This document shows, piece by piece, positions 14,799 to 21,846 of a stretch of DNA of 24,358 nt. Source of the stretch: an uncultured Actinomycetes bacterium (GTDB lineage Bacteria > Actinomycetota > Thermoleophilia > Miltoncostaeales > Miltoncostaeaceae). The stretch is taken from contig CALMEC010000255.1 of the NCBI GenBank assembly GCA_937862675.1, positions 1-24,358 on the forward strand, given 5' to 3'. Position 1 is the stretch's first letter, and each line of letters opens with the position of its first letter. A model generated the notes under the pieces. It was not told the origin of the DNA and ran no database searches. It saw only the letters and a program-made list of their open reading frames with translations. The translations under genes and the position numbers were made by a program.

Positions 14799-15385
14799 GC
14801 GTCACGACGCCGCCCGCCACGACCGGCGTCGTCCTCGCCGGTGGAGAGGGTTCGCGCATCGGGGGGTCCAAGCACCTCGTCGAGCTCGACGGACGGACGC
14901 TGGTCTCCCGCGCGGTGGCCGCGGTCGCCGCCGCCGGACTCGAACCGGTCGTCGCAGCGAAGGCCGCCTTCGACGTGGCGTCCGCCGGGATCGACGGACC
15001 GGTCCGCGTCCTCGTCGAGCCCGCCCGTCCGGTCCATCCCCTCATGGGCGTCGCACACGCCCTGACGGTGCTCGGGCGGCCGGTCGTGACGCTCCCGTGC
15101 GACATGCCGCTCCTCGAGCCCGCGGTCCTCCGCCTCCTCGCCGGCCATCCCGCACGGGTGGTCGTCGCCGCGGTGAACGGACGCGTCCAGCCGCTCGTCG
15201 GACGGTTCCCGCCCGACGTGGCCGCAGCGCTCCACCACACCGCCCGGACCGGGGGGTCCGCACGATCGGTCACCGGGCTCCCCGGCGCCGAGGTCGTCGA
15301 GGTCACCGACATCGATCCGGCCTGGGCCGCCGGATTCGTGAACATCAACACCCAGGGGGATCTCGCCGCGGCGCGCGCGTCCTGA
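14795..15385 (+). CDS. mobA: Molybdenum cofactor guanylyltransferase MobA
   Basis: Attaches GMP to Moco to give the MGD form that NarG uses. 196 residues, Rossmann-like nucleotidyltransferase. The N-terminal GTP-binding pattern is VLAGGEGSRIGGSKHLVELD and the metal-binding Asp is in TLPCDMPLL. RVQPLVGRFPPDV and the late VNINTQGDL match the family. The GTG start overlaps the moaA stop by 4 bases. It ends the moaD/E-moaA-mobA unit. A plain MobA rather than a MocA-type cytidylyltransferase is favoured by the neighbouring bis-MGD enzyme NarG. Confidence 0.9.
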   Translation: MSVTTPPATTGVVLAGGEGSRIGGSKHLVELDGRTLVSRAVAAVAAAGLEPVVAAKAAFDVASAGIDGPVRVLVEPARPVHPLMGVAHALTVLGRPVVTLPCDMPLLEPAVLRLLAGHPARVVVAAVNGRVQPLVGRFPPDVAAALHHTARTGGSARSVTGLPGAEVVEVTDIDPAWAAGFVNINTQGDLAAARAS

Positions 15386-15402
15386 GACCGGGCCGCCCTC
15401 CG

Positions 15403-15434
15403 GCGCACATCCTCGTGGTGCGGAGGATGTACGC
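15403..15434. terminator. Hairpin between convergent mobA and methyltransferase genes
   Basis: A 12-base inverted repeat with one mismatch (15403-15414 with 15423-15434; the inner 8 pairs ACATCCTC/GAGGATGT are perfect) and an 8-base loop. It sits in the 54-base gap between two convergent stops, the expected place for a bidirectional terminator. No U-tract follows on either strand, so it would be a U-less type or an mRNA end stabiliser. Confidence 0.5.
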
Positions 15435-15439
15435 CGCTG

Positions 15440-16198
15440 TCAGCCGCCGGACCGGCGACGCACCGCCGTGACCTCCGCGTCGATCTGCCCCGGTGCCGCC
15501 CGTACGCGCTCGAGACGCACGACCTCGAGACCCCGCTCGGCGAGGATCGCCCGCACCCGCTCCTCCGGGACGGCGACCATCCGGATCGGATTGAGGCCGC
15601 GACCGTAGAGACGCTCGTGACCGACGCCGAGACGCCGTCCCAGCGCGTACACCCGCCGGCGCGGCTGAAGACGCCGACGCCATCCGAGGACGACGGGCAG
15701 CTGGATGCGCAGGACCCCTCCGGGGCCGACCCGGTCGGCGAGCGCGCCGACGAGCCGCCGCGCGAGCTCCGCCGACGGCTGGTGCTGGATGACGAGGCGC
15801 GACCAGACGAGGTCGAAGACCCCCTCCGCCACGTCGGGCGTCGCCCCCGCCAGGTAGGTGACGTCCCCGCCCCGCCCCGCGGTCGCCGCGTGCGCGATCT
15901 CCACCATGCGCGCAGAGTGGTCGACGCCGACCACCGCGTCGAAGCGGGCGGCCATGGCCGCGGTGATCCGGCCGACCCCGCAGCCGAAGTCGAGGGCGCG
16001 ACCGCGTCCGGGGGTGACGCCCTCCTCCCGCAGGACCCCCTCGAGGGCGCGGACCTCGGCCTCCCCCGACGCGTAGAACGCGGCGCGTTCCGCCTCCCAC
16101 CCCCCGCCGCGACGATCCGGGTCCGACAGGACGGCCCACAGCGGATCGACCGCGGCGAGGTCCTCCCAGTCGCGGCGGTGACGGTCCGTCCCCCGCAC
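15440..16198 (-). CDS. Class I SAM-dependent methyltransferase, substrate unknown
   Basis: 252 residues from GTG at 16198, two bases after the nitroreductase stop. Motif I LDFGCGVGR is at 69-77, the acidic end of strand 2 is in VVGVDHSARMVEIA, and FDLVWSRLVIQHQPS is the post-motif region of UbiE-like enzymes. The C-terminal part is Arg-rich (RRRLQPRRR) and ends in a short polar tail. The residues before the Rossmann fold (PLWAVLSDPDRRGGGWEAERAAFYASG) resemble the start of small-molecule O- or N-methyltransferases. The frame stays open further upstream across the nitroreductase but has no family sequence there. The pairing with a nitroreductase suggests linked chemistry, but the substrate cannot be told. 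Confidence 0.85.
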   Translation of the reverse strand: MRGTDRHRRDWEDLAAVDPLWAVLSDPDRRGGGWEAERAAFYASGEAEVRALEGVLREEGVTPGRGRALDFGCGVGRITAAMAARFDAVVGVDHSARMVEIAHAATAGRGGDVTYLAGATPDVAEGVFDLVWSRLVIQHQPSAELARRLVGALADRVGPGGVLRIQLPVVLGWRRRLQPRRRVYALGRRLGVGHERLYGRGLNPIRMVAVPEERVRAILAERGLEVVRLERVRAAPGQIDAEVTAVRRRSGG

Positions 16199-16200
16199 CC

Positions 16201-16875
16201 TCAGCCCGCGGTCTCCGGGTCCTCGCGCGTGTGCCCGAAGGCGTCGTCGTGCACGAGGGTCCCCCATGTCCGGTAGTTCCGAAGCGCCGGCGGACGTCCC
16301 GTCGGGAACTCCTTCGGATAGCCGACGGGGGTCAGGACCACCGGCTCGACGTCCTCCGGGATCTCCAGGAGCCCGCGCAGGGCATCGAGCTCGAAGCGCC
16401 AGAACGCCGTCGTGGGACAGGTCCCCAGTCCCCGGCTGCGCGCGGCGAGCATCAGGTTCTGGGTGGCGAACGCGACCGACAGGAGGTCGTCCGTGTGCCC
16501 GCCCTCCTCCATCCCCGGCGGGTAGGTGCCGCGCGGGACGATGACCCCGAGCACCCACACCGGGACGTCGTGGTAGCTCGCGAGGATCTGGTTCGCGTAG
16601 TCACGGCCCCACGCCGCGTGCTCCTCGTCGCTCACGCCCTCCTTCTGGTGGCGCATGTTCGCGAAGTAGCGGCCGGCGCCCGCGATCACCAGATCGGCCA
16701 GTGCACGGCGCTTCGCGGCGTCGCGGACGACGACGAGGCTCCAGGCCTGGGCGCCGCTCCCCGTGGGCGCCGCGAGCGCCAGCCGCAGCACCTCGTCGAG
16801 CGTCTCGTCGGGGACCGGCGCGTCGGTGTAGGTGCGCACGGCACGGCGTTTGCGGATCGCCTGATCGACGTTCAT
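16201..16875 (-). CDS. Nitroreductase-family flavoprotein
   Basis: FMN-dependent NAD(P)H oxidoreductase fold. 224 residues from ATG at 16875. The N-terminal FMN phosphate-binding pattern is AIRKRRAVRTYTDAPVP, followed by ALAAPTGSGAQAWSLVVV, and the C-terminal half has FATQNLMLAARSRGLGTC and VVLTPVGYPKEFPTGR. AAAGGA lies just upstream of this start; an earlier in-frame start at 16905 is less likely. TAGGCT (16916-16911) is a possible -10. First gene of a two-gene unit with the methyltransferase, divergent from the TPP riboswitch operon. The motifs expected of BluB are not visible. The natural substrate is unknown; names based on nitro-compound reduction would be guesses. Confidence 0.88.
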   Translation of the reverse strand: MNVDQAIRKRRAVRTYTDAPVPDETLDEVLRLALAAPTGSGAQAWSLVVVRDAAKRRALADLVIAGAGRYFANMRHQKEGVSDEEHAAWGRDYANQILASYHDVPVWVLGVIVPRGTYPPGMEEGGHTDDLLSVAFATQNLMLAARSRGLGTCPTTAFWRFELDALRGLLEIPEDVEPVVLTPVGYPKEFPTGRPPALRNYRTWGTLVHDDAFGHTREDPETAG

Positions 16876-16935
16876 TCGTGTCCTTTCATCCGTTCCCTCG
16901 GGCACCGGGGAGCCTAACGTCAGCGGTGGCCGGTG

Positions 16936-16941
16936 TAGACT
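16936..16941 (+). promoter_or_regulatory. Candidate -10 box of the thiamine operon
   Basis: TAGACT lies about 14 bases before the closing stem of the riboswitch, so transcription would start near 16948. No convincing -35 hexamer is seen about 17 bases upstream. Support is mainly positional. Confidence 0.3.
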
Positions 16942-16954
16942 CGCCCCCGACAGA

Positions 16955-17042
16955 CCTGCTCGGGGGGCCTACCACGGCTGAGATCCCACTACGGGACCAC
17001 CCGAGAACCTGAACTCGGTAATGCGAGCGCTAGGGAAGCGGG
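16955..17042 (+). ncRNA. TPP riboswitch (THI element)
   Basis: Senses thiamine pyrophosphate and turns down the thiamine-precursor uptake operon. All conserved blocks are present in order: CTGAGA (16978-16983), ACCTGA (17007-17012), GGTAATGC (17017-17024) and GCGCTAGGGA (17027-17036). CCGAG (17001-17005) pairs with CTCGG (17014-17018). CCTGCT (16955-16960) pairs with AGCGGG (17037-17042) as stem P1, with one G-U pair. The 3' strand of P1 contains part of the Shine-Dalgarno of the next gene (GGGAG, 17040-17044), so ligand binding, which closes P1, would hide the ribosome site. No terminator hairpin or U-tract lies between the aptamer and the ATG at 17051. Translational control is therefore the likely mechanism. 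Confidence 0.97.
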
Positions 17043-17050
17043 AGTAAGAG

Positions 17051-17350
17051 ATGATCATGCAGATCCACGTGCTGCCCGACCCCGTCGGGACGGCGGACGA
17101 CGTCTATCGCAACGTCGACCGCGCCATCGCGGAGATCACGGCGTCCGGCCTGACCTATGAGGTCGGCGCCATGGGCACCACCGTGGAGGGACCACCCGAC
17201 GCGGTCTGGGAACTCGCCCGCCGGGTGCACGACGCCACCCGGGCCGCGGACACGCGCCGGGTGATGACCCTGATCAAGATGTACGAGAGCCCGGGCTCCG
17301 AGACGTCGATGACGGCGCTCACGGAACCCTTCCGCACCCCCGCGCCATGA
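17051..17350 (+). CDS. MTH1187-family thiamine-binding protein
   Basis: Small cytoplasmic protein of the family of MTH1187 and the YkoF-like thiamine/HMP-binding proteins, 99 residues with a ferredoxin-like fold. Seen: an opening strand MQIHVLPDP, a helix DDVYRNVDRAIAEITASG, the conserved LTYEVGAMGTTVEGP and a late VMTLIKMYESPG. It is the first gene under the TPP riboswitch and precedes an ABC transporter of the ThiXYZ type, which fits binding of thiamine or its pyrimidine part. No signal peptide is present, so it acts inside the cell. ATG at 17051 has GGGAG 6 bases upstream; a second in-frame ATG lies 6 bases later. Whether it is a buffer, a chaperone for salvage or part of the transporter is not known. 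Confidence 0.88.
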   Translation: MIMQIHVLPDPVGTADDVYRNVDRAIAEITASGLTYEVGAMGTTVEGPPDAVWELARRVHDATRAADTRRVMTLIKMYESPGSETSMTALTEPFRTPAP

Positions 17351-18177
17351 GCGACGCCACGGCGCCGCGGGGAGCCGTCCGGCACGCCGTCGCCCGCGCC
17401 CTCCACGCGACCTGGCCGGCCGCCCTCCTCGTCGTGCTCCTGATCGGCGCCTGGGAGGCGATCGTCCGCCTGGGCGACGTCGACCCCGCCGTCTTCCCCA
17501 GCGCGTCCGCCGTCGCCCGCGCCCTCCACGCGCAGGCCGGGACCCTGGCCGGTCATGTGCCGACCACGCTCGCGGAGACCGGCATCGGGCTTCTCGTCGG
17601 GACGGCGACCGGGGTCGCGGTCGCCGCGGTCATGAGCGCATGGTCGCTGGCACGCCGTGCCATCGAGCCGCTGCTCGTCGTGCTCCAGACCATCCCGCCG
17701 GTCGTCCTGGCCCCGCTCCTCGTGCTCACCCTGGGCTACGGCTGGGCGCCGCGCGTCGTCGTGGTCGTCGGCGTGGTGTTCTTCCCGGTCGCCATCGCGA
17801 CGGCGGGGGCGCTCCGCGCCGTCGACCCGGTCCGGGTCGACCTGGTCCGGTCCTTCGGCGCGTCACGCCGCACCGTGCTCCGCACGGTCACCCTGCCGGG
17901 CGCCGTGCCGGCCATCGTCGACGGGCTGCGCATCAGCGCCGCCTACGCCGTGGGCGCGGCCGCCGTCGCCGAGCAGTTCGGCGGTGCGCACGCCGGCATC
18001 GGACTGTTCATCGCCCGGTCACAGCGCAGCTTCCGGCCCGACCAGGTCCTGGCCGGGGTCGTCGTCATCGCCGTCCTGTCGATCGCCGTCTACGGGCTCG
18101 TCCACCTGGCCGGCGTGCTCGTCACCCCGTGGACCCGCCCGTCCCGCCCTCCGACCTCGGCCCGGACCGCCCCGTGA
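17347..18177 (+). CDS. thiX: ABC transporter permease, thiamine-precursor uptake (ThiX-like)
   Basis: Membrane subunit of the SsuC/TauC/ThiX permease group, 276 residues with about six hydrophobic spans. The coupling loop RSFGASRRTVLRTVTLPGAV is of the EAA type; TIPPVVLAPLLVLTLGYG is the conserved span motif of this group. ATG overlaps the stop of the thiamine-binding protein gene (ATGA). The substrate class (formylaminopyrimidine or HMP rather than sulfonate or nitrate) is inferred from the TPP riboswitch. The C-terminal tail is Pro/Arg/Ser-rich and poorly conserved in appearance. Confidence 0.87.
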   Translation: MSDATAPRGAVRHAVARALHATWPAALLVVLLIGAWEAIVRLGDVDPAVFPSASAVARALHAQAGTLAGHVPTTLAETGIGLLVGTATGVAVAAVMSAWSLARRAIEPLLVVLQTIPPVVLAPLLVLTLGYGWAPRVVVVVGVVFFPVAIATAGALRAVDPVRVDLVRSFGASRRTVLRTVTLPGAVPAIVDGLRISAAYAVGAAAVAEQFGGAHAGIGLFIARSQRSFRPDQVLAGVVVIAVLSIAVYGLVHLAGVLVTPWTRPSRPPTSARTAP

Positions 18178-18197
18178 CCCCCGCCCCGAAAGGACCC

Positions 18198-19211
18198 ATG
18201 CCCCGCACCCGACGCCGTCCGGCCGCCCTGGCCGCCGCCCTCGCCCTCGTCTCCCTGATCGCGCTCATCGCCGCCGGGTGCGGCGGGTCGTCCGACGGCG
18301 GCCTCACCCATCTGACGGTCGCGCTCGACTGGACGCCCAACACCAACCATTCCGGGGTGTACATCGCGAAGGACGACGGGTACTACCGCGACGCGGGCCT
18401 CGACGTCACCGTCGTCGAGCCGGACCCCTCCGGAGCCCTCCCCCAGCTGGCCGCGGGGAACGCCGACATCGCCTTCTCCTACGCGGAGCAGATCATCCCG
18501 GCGCGTGCGGACGGCTCGAAGGTGGTGTCGATCGCCTCGGTGATGCGGACGAACACGAGCTCCCTGGTCTCCCCCGCCGACCGGGACATCACCCGGCCGC
18601 GCGACCTCGCCGGCAAGACCTACGGCACCTTCGGCGGCGACATCGAGCGCCCGCTCGTCGACGCGCTGGTGCGCTGCGACGGGGGGGACCCGTCGACCAT
18701 CCGGTTCGTGGACGTCGGGAACGTCGACTACGCCGTCGGCTTCCGGCGCCGGCAGTTCGACTTCACCTGGGTGTTCGACGGCTGGGACGTGATCCGCATG
18801 CGCGACGTCGACGGGATGGACGTCCGGACGATCCCCTTCCGCGACCACCTCCGGTGCATCCCCGACTGGTACACACCGGTCCTCGCCGCAACCGAGACGA
18901 CGATCGCGAAGGACCCCGAGGTGCTCCGCCGCTTCCTCGCGGCGACGGCGAAGGGCTATGAGAGGGCCGTCGCCGACCCGGCCGCGGCGGCGGAGGCGAT
19001 CAAGCGGGCCGCACCCGAGTCGGACATGGCGCTCCTCGCCCCGTCGGCACGGTTCGTCGCCCGGTTCCTGACGGACGCGCGGGGGGGCTGGGGCTACCAG
19101 GAACCCTCCGTCTGGAAGGGCTTCAACGCCTTCCTGGCACGGTCGTCGCTGCCGCACGTCGCCGACGTCGCCGGGACGTACACGAACGACCTCCTGCCAT
19201 CCGGCTCGTGA
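18198..19211 (+). CDS. thiY: ABC transporter substrate-binding lipoprotein, NMT1/THI5-like (ThiY-like)
   Basis: Periplasmic-side receptor of the same importer, 337 residues. Residues 1-27 form a lipoprotein signal with IAAGC (24-28) and Cys28 as lipid anchor. The mature start LTVALDWTPNTNHSGVYIAK is the typical ThiY/NMT1 opening, followed by GYYRDAGLDV and NADIAFSYAEQIIPAR. It resembles the pyrimidine synthase THI5 only in fold; the THI5 Cys-rich motif is not present, so it should bind and not make the pyrimidine. ATG at 18198 has GAAAGGA just upstream. An in-frame extension back through the permease gene is open but meaningless. The likely ligand is N-formyl-4-amino-5-aminomethyl-2-methylpyrimidine or HMP, by context. 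Confidence 0.9.
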   Translation: MPRTRRRPAALAAALALVSLIALIAAGCGGSSDGGLTHLTVALDWTPNTNHSGVYIAKDDGYYRDAGLDVTVVEPDPSGALPQLAAGNADIAFSYAEQIIPARADGSKVVSIASVMRTNTSSLVSPADRDITRPRDLAGKTYGTFGGDIERPLVDALVRCDGGDPSTIRFVDVGNVDYAVGFRRRQFDFTWVFDGWDVIRMRDVDGMDVRTIPFRDHLRCIPDWYTPVLAATETTIAKDPEVLRRFLAATAKGYERAVADPAAAAEAIKRAAPESDMALLAPSARFVARFLTDARGGWGYQEPSVWKGFNAFLARSSLPHVADVAGTYTNDLLPSGS

Positions 19212-20008
19212 CCGCGACCCTCCGGATCGAGGGGCTCACCCACCGCTTCGGCGGGCTGACCGTCCTCGACGGCGTCGACCTCACCGTCGCCGCGGGCGAG
19301 ACCCTGGCCATCGTCGGTCCGTCCGGCTGCGGCAAGTCGACGCTCCTGCGTGTCGTCGCCGGCGTCGTCGAGCCCGACGCCGGGACGATCACCATCGCCG
19401 GCGAGCCGATCACCGGACGGACCGGGCACGCCGCCTACATGCCGCAGACCGACGCGCTCCTGCCGTGGCGGAGGGCCCTCGGCAACGCCACGCTGGGCGC
19501 AGAGATCGCAGGAATGCGCCCGTCCGACGCACGAGCACGCGCACAGGACCTCTTCACCCGCTTCGGGCTGTCGGGGTTCGAGCGGTCCTGGCCGGGCGAA
19601 CTCTCCGGCGGGATGCGCCAGCGCGTCGCGTTCCTGAGGACCGTGCTGGCCGGCCAGCCGGTCCTCCTCCTCGACGAGCCCTTCGTCGCCCTGGACGCGA
19701 TCACCCGCGCCGACCTCCACACCTGGCTCGGTGCCCTCCTCTCCCAGGAGCCGCGCACGACGCTCCTGGTGACCCACGATGTCGACGACGCGCTGCGACT
19801 CGCCGACCGGATCACGGTGCTGTCCCCGCGCCCGGGACGACCGGTCCTGACCGTCGCGGTGCCCCGCGACCGGCCGCGCACCGCACTCCGTCTCCTGGAT
19901 GCCGACATGGCCGCCGTGAAGCGCCGCGTCCTCGCCGCACTGGCGGGCGACGTCGCCGATGACGGCCCGATGGACGCCGGACGAGAAAACGACCGGCCGG
20001 GAGACTAG
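19208..20008 (+). CDS. thiZ: ABC transporter ATPase, thiamine-precursor uptake (ThiZ-like)
   Basis: Powers the ThiXY importer. 266 residues from GTG at 19208, overlapping the thiY stop by 4 bases (GTGA). Walker A GPSGCGKST is at 37-45, the Q-loop in YMPQTDALLPWRRAL, the signature is LSGGMRQRVAF, Walker B is VLLLDEPFVALD and the switch His is in LLVTHDVDDALRLADR. No TOBE domain or other C-terminal add-on is present, as in the SsuB/TauB/ThiZ group. Its stop codon TAG (20006-20008) is also the start of a possible -10 box (TAGAGT) for the next gene. Confidence 0.92.
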   Translation: MTATLRIEGLTHRFGGLTVLDGVDLTVAAGETLAIVGPSGCGKSTLLRVVAGVVEPDAGTITIAGEPITGRTGHAAYMPQTDALLPWRRALGNATLGAEIAGMRPSDARARAQDLFTRFGLSGFERSWPGELSGGMRQRVAFLRTVLAGQPVLLLDEPFVALDAITRADLHTWLGALLSQEPRTTLLVTHDVDDALRLADRITVLSPRPGRPVLTVAVPRDRPRTALRLLDADMAAVKRRVLAALAGDVADDGPMDAGRENDRPGD

Positions 20009-20018
20009 AGTTCCCCAT

Positions 20019-20441
20019 GTGTCGACTGCGGCGTACAGCTGGGAATTCACCGTGCTTCGCAGACCGGACGGTGCCGGCAAGGCACGCGTCGCGGGGCGCA
20101 TACTCGTCGAGGCCCCCAGCGCCGACGAGGCGAAGCGCCAGGCGCTGGAGGAACTCGCCAACCGCTCCGACGAGGCCGGCCGCTGGTCGCTCGGCGTGCT
20201 GCGGCCGCTGACCCCGAAGGCGCCCGGGACCGCGCTCTTCCGAGCCACATTCGCGATCTGGGTGGCCCAGGCGGATGAGTTCGTCCGACAGGACGTCCAC
20301 GAGCTCGAGGTGTGGGCCGAGGACGCGAGCGCCGCACGGCGCATCGCCCAGCAGGAGATCCAGAAGAACCCGGACTACGTCCCCGCCTGGCGGATCCGGG
20401 AGGTCTCACCCCTCCGCGACCGACGACGCCGACGCCGATGA
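20019..20441 (+). CDS. Unknown protein with two tandem alpha/beta repeats
   Basis: 140 residues from GTG 20019. I do not recognise a named family. Two near-ungapped copies of one unit are visible, residues 8-64 and 75-132: a strand (WEFTVLRRP; RATFAIWVA), a second strand ending in an acidic turn (ILVEAPSADEA; LEVWAEDASAA), a charged helix (KRQALEELANR; RRIAQQEIQKN) and a closing strand (WSLGVLRPL; WRIREVSPL). The C-terminus is a run of six arginines. No signal peptide or membrane span. TAGAGT (20006-20011) ends 7 bases before the GTG, hinting at a leaderless promoter; read-through from thiZ is also possible. The stop overlaps the aldehyde dehydrogenase start (ATGA), so the two are probably translated together. 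Confidence 0.7.
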   Translation: MSTAAYSWEFTVLRRPDGAGKARVAGRILVEAPSADEAKRQALEELANRSDEAGRWSLGVLRPLTPKAPGTALFRATFAIWVAQADEFVRQDVHELEVWAEDASAARRIAQQEIQKNPDYVPAWRIREVSPLRDRRRRRR

Positions 20442-21838
20442 ACGAATCCGCACCGCCCCTCCGCCCGCTCATCATCGACGGGGTGGACGCGCCCGGCGGC
20501 CTTGAGCCGCTGGAGGTGACCTCCCCCCGCGACGACCGCGTCCTGGCGCGCATGGCCTCGGCCGACGCGGCCGACGTCGACCGTGCCGTAACGGCGGCCC
20601 ACCGTGCGCTCGCCGGCTGGAGCGCCACCCCGCCGCTGGAGCGCGCCGACCTCATCCGCCGCTACGCGCTCGCACTGGACGACATCGCCGGCGATGTCGC
20701 CGCCGCCGTGGCGGATGAGGTCGGAAAGCCCCTGGCGGAGGCCCAGGCCGAGGTCGCACGCGCCTTCGAGGTCGCCCACCACTTCGCCGGCGAGGCCGCA
20801 CGGATCTGGAGCCACCACCTGCCCGCCGACTCGATCGTCACGGGCAGCACCGTCCGGCCCGAACCGGTCGGGGTGGTGGCGGCGATCACCCCGTGGAACT
20901 TCCCGGTCGCGCTCGTCATGTGGAAGCTCGCCCCGGCGCTCGCGGCCGGGTGCACCGTCGTCGTGAAGCCGGCGCAGGAGGCCCCGCTCGCGGCGTGGAT
21001 GCTGGTGGACGCGGCACGGACCGCCGGCCTTCCCCCGGGTGTCGTGAACATCGTCACCGGGGACGGGCCCTCCATCGGGGAGGCGCTCGCCACCCACCCG
21101 AGGGTGGCGAAGGTCGCGTTCACCGGTTCGCGGCGCGTCGCGGAGACCATCGCCTCCTGGGCGGCGCCCCGGCTCAAGCACCTCAGCCTGGAGCTGGGCG
21201 GACACGGCGCCCTGGTCGTCCTGGACGACGCGGACCTCGATGTCGCCGTCGACGTCGCGGCGGTCCAGGGGTACGTCAACACCGGGCAGGCGTGCTACGC
21301 CGTCAACCGCGTCCTGCTCACGCCCCGTACCCACGACGCGTTCATGGAGCGCTTCCGTGAACGGTTCGCGCAGATCCCCGCCGGGGTGATGACGACCGAC
21401 CGGGGACGCGACCGTCACGTCGCCTTCCTCGAGGACGCCCGCGCGCACGGCGCGACGGTCGAGGGCGGGCAGATCACCGACGGCCGGTTCGTCCATCCCG
21501 CACTCGTCACCGGCGCCGGACCGGGATCGCGGATCGCCGACGACGAGCCGTTCACCCCGATCGTCGCGATCATGGAGCTGCCGGACCGCGCAGCACAGGT
21601 CGCCGAGGCGAACCGGCCGGACTTCGGCCTGGTCAACTATCTGTGCGGCACCGACCACCGGGCGGTGATGGAGACGGCCGCCCGGCTGCGCTCCGGCACC
21701 GTCGCCGTCAACGGCTGGCGCGTCGTCGTCCCCCACGCCCCGTACGGCGGATGGCGGGGATCGGGTCTCGGCACCGAGCTGGGACGCCCCGGCCTGCGCG
21801 CCTTCCTGCGCTACCAGCACCTGCGCGTCCTCGGCTAG
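20438..21838 (+). CDS. NAD(P)-dependent aldehyde dehydrogenase
   Basis: Oxidises an aldehyde to the acid. 466 residues. All main family residues are present: Asn154 in TPWNFP, Lys177 in VVVKPAQEAP, FTGS in VAFTGSRRV, Glu252 in LELGGHG and catalytic Cys286 in NTGQACYA; Glu and Cys are 34 apart as usual. The ATG at 20438 overlaps the stop of the tandem-repeat protein gene. The protein is a little shorter than most family members (about 480). Substrate is unknown; succinate-semialdehyde and other short aldehydes are possible by general resemblance only. It converges with a second, divergent aldehyde dehydrogenase, with 7 bases between stops. Confidence 0.9.
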   Translation: MNESAPPLRPLIIDGVDAPGGLEPLEVTSPRDDRVLARMASADAADVDRAVTAAHRALAGWSATPPLERADLIRRYALALDDIAGDVAAAVADEVGKPLAEAQAEVARAFEVAHHFAGEAARIWSHHLPADSIVTGSTVRPEPVGVVAAITPWNFPVALVMWKLAPALAAGCTVVVKPAQEAPLAAWMLVDAARTAGLPPGVVNIVTGDGPSIGEALATHPRVAKVAFTGSRRVAETIASWAAPRLKHLSLELGGHGALVVLDDADLDVAVDVAAVQGYVNTGQACYAVNRVLLTPRTHDAFMERFRERFAQIPAGVMTTDRGRDRHVAFLEDARAHGATVEGGQITDGRFVHPALVTGAGPGSRIADDEPFTPIVAIMELPDRAAQVAEANRPDFGLVNYLCGTDHRAVMETAARLRSGTVAVNGWRVVVPHAPYGGWRGSGLGTELGRPGLRAFLRYQHLRVLG

Positions 21839-21846
21839 TGGGACGC
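21825..21846. terminator. Weak inverted repeat at the convergent aldehyde dehydrogenase stops
   Basis: GCGTCC (21825-21830) and GGACGC (21841-21846) with a 10-base loop cover both stop codons. Arms are short and no U-tract follows, so a role in ending transcription is only possible. Confidence 0.25.

Noticed and set aside
16201..16875. BluB (cobalamin lower-ligand synthase) for the nitroreductase
   Set aside because: BluB-specific motifs were not seen and no cobalamin gene is nearby.
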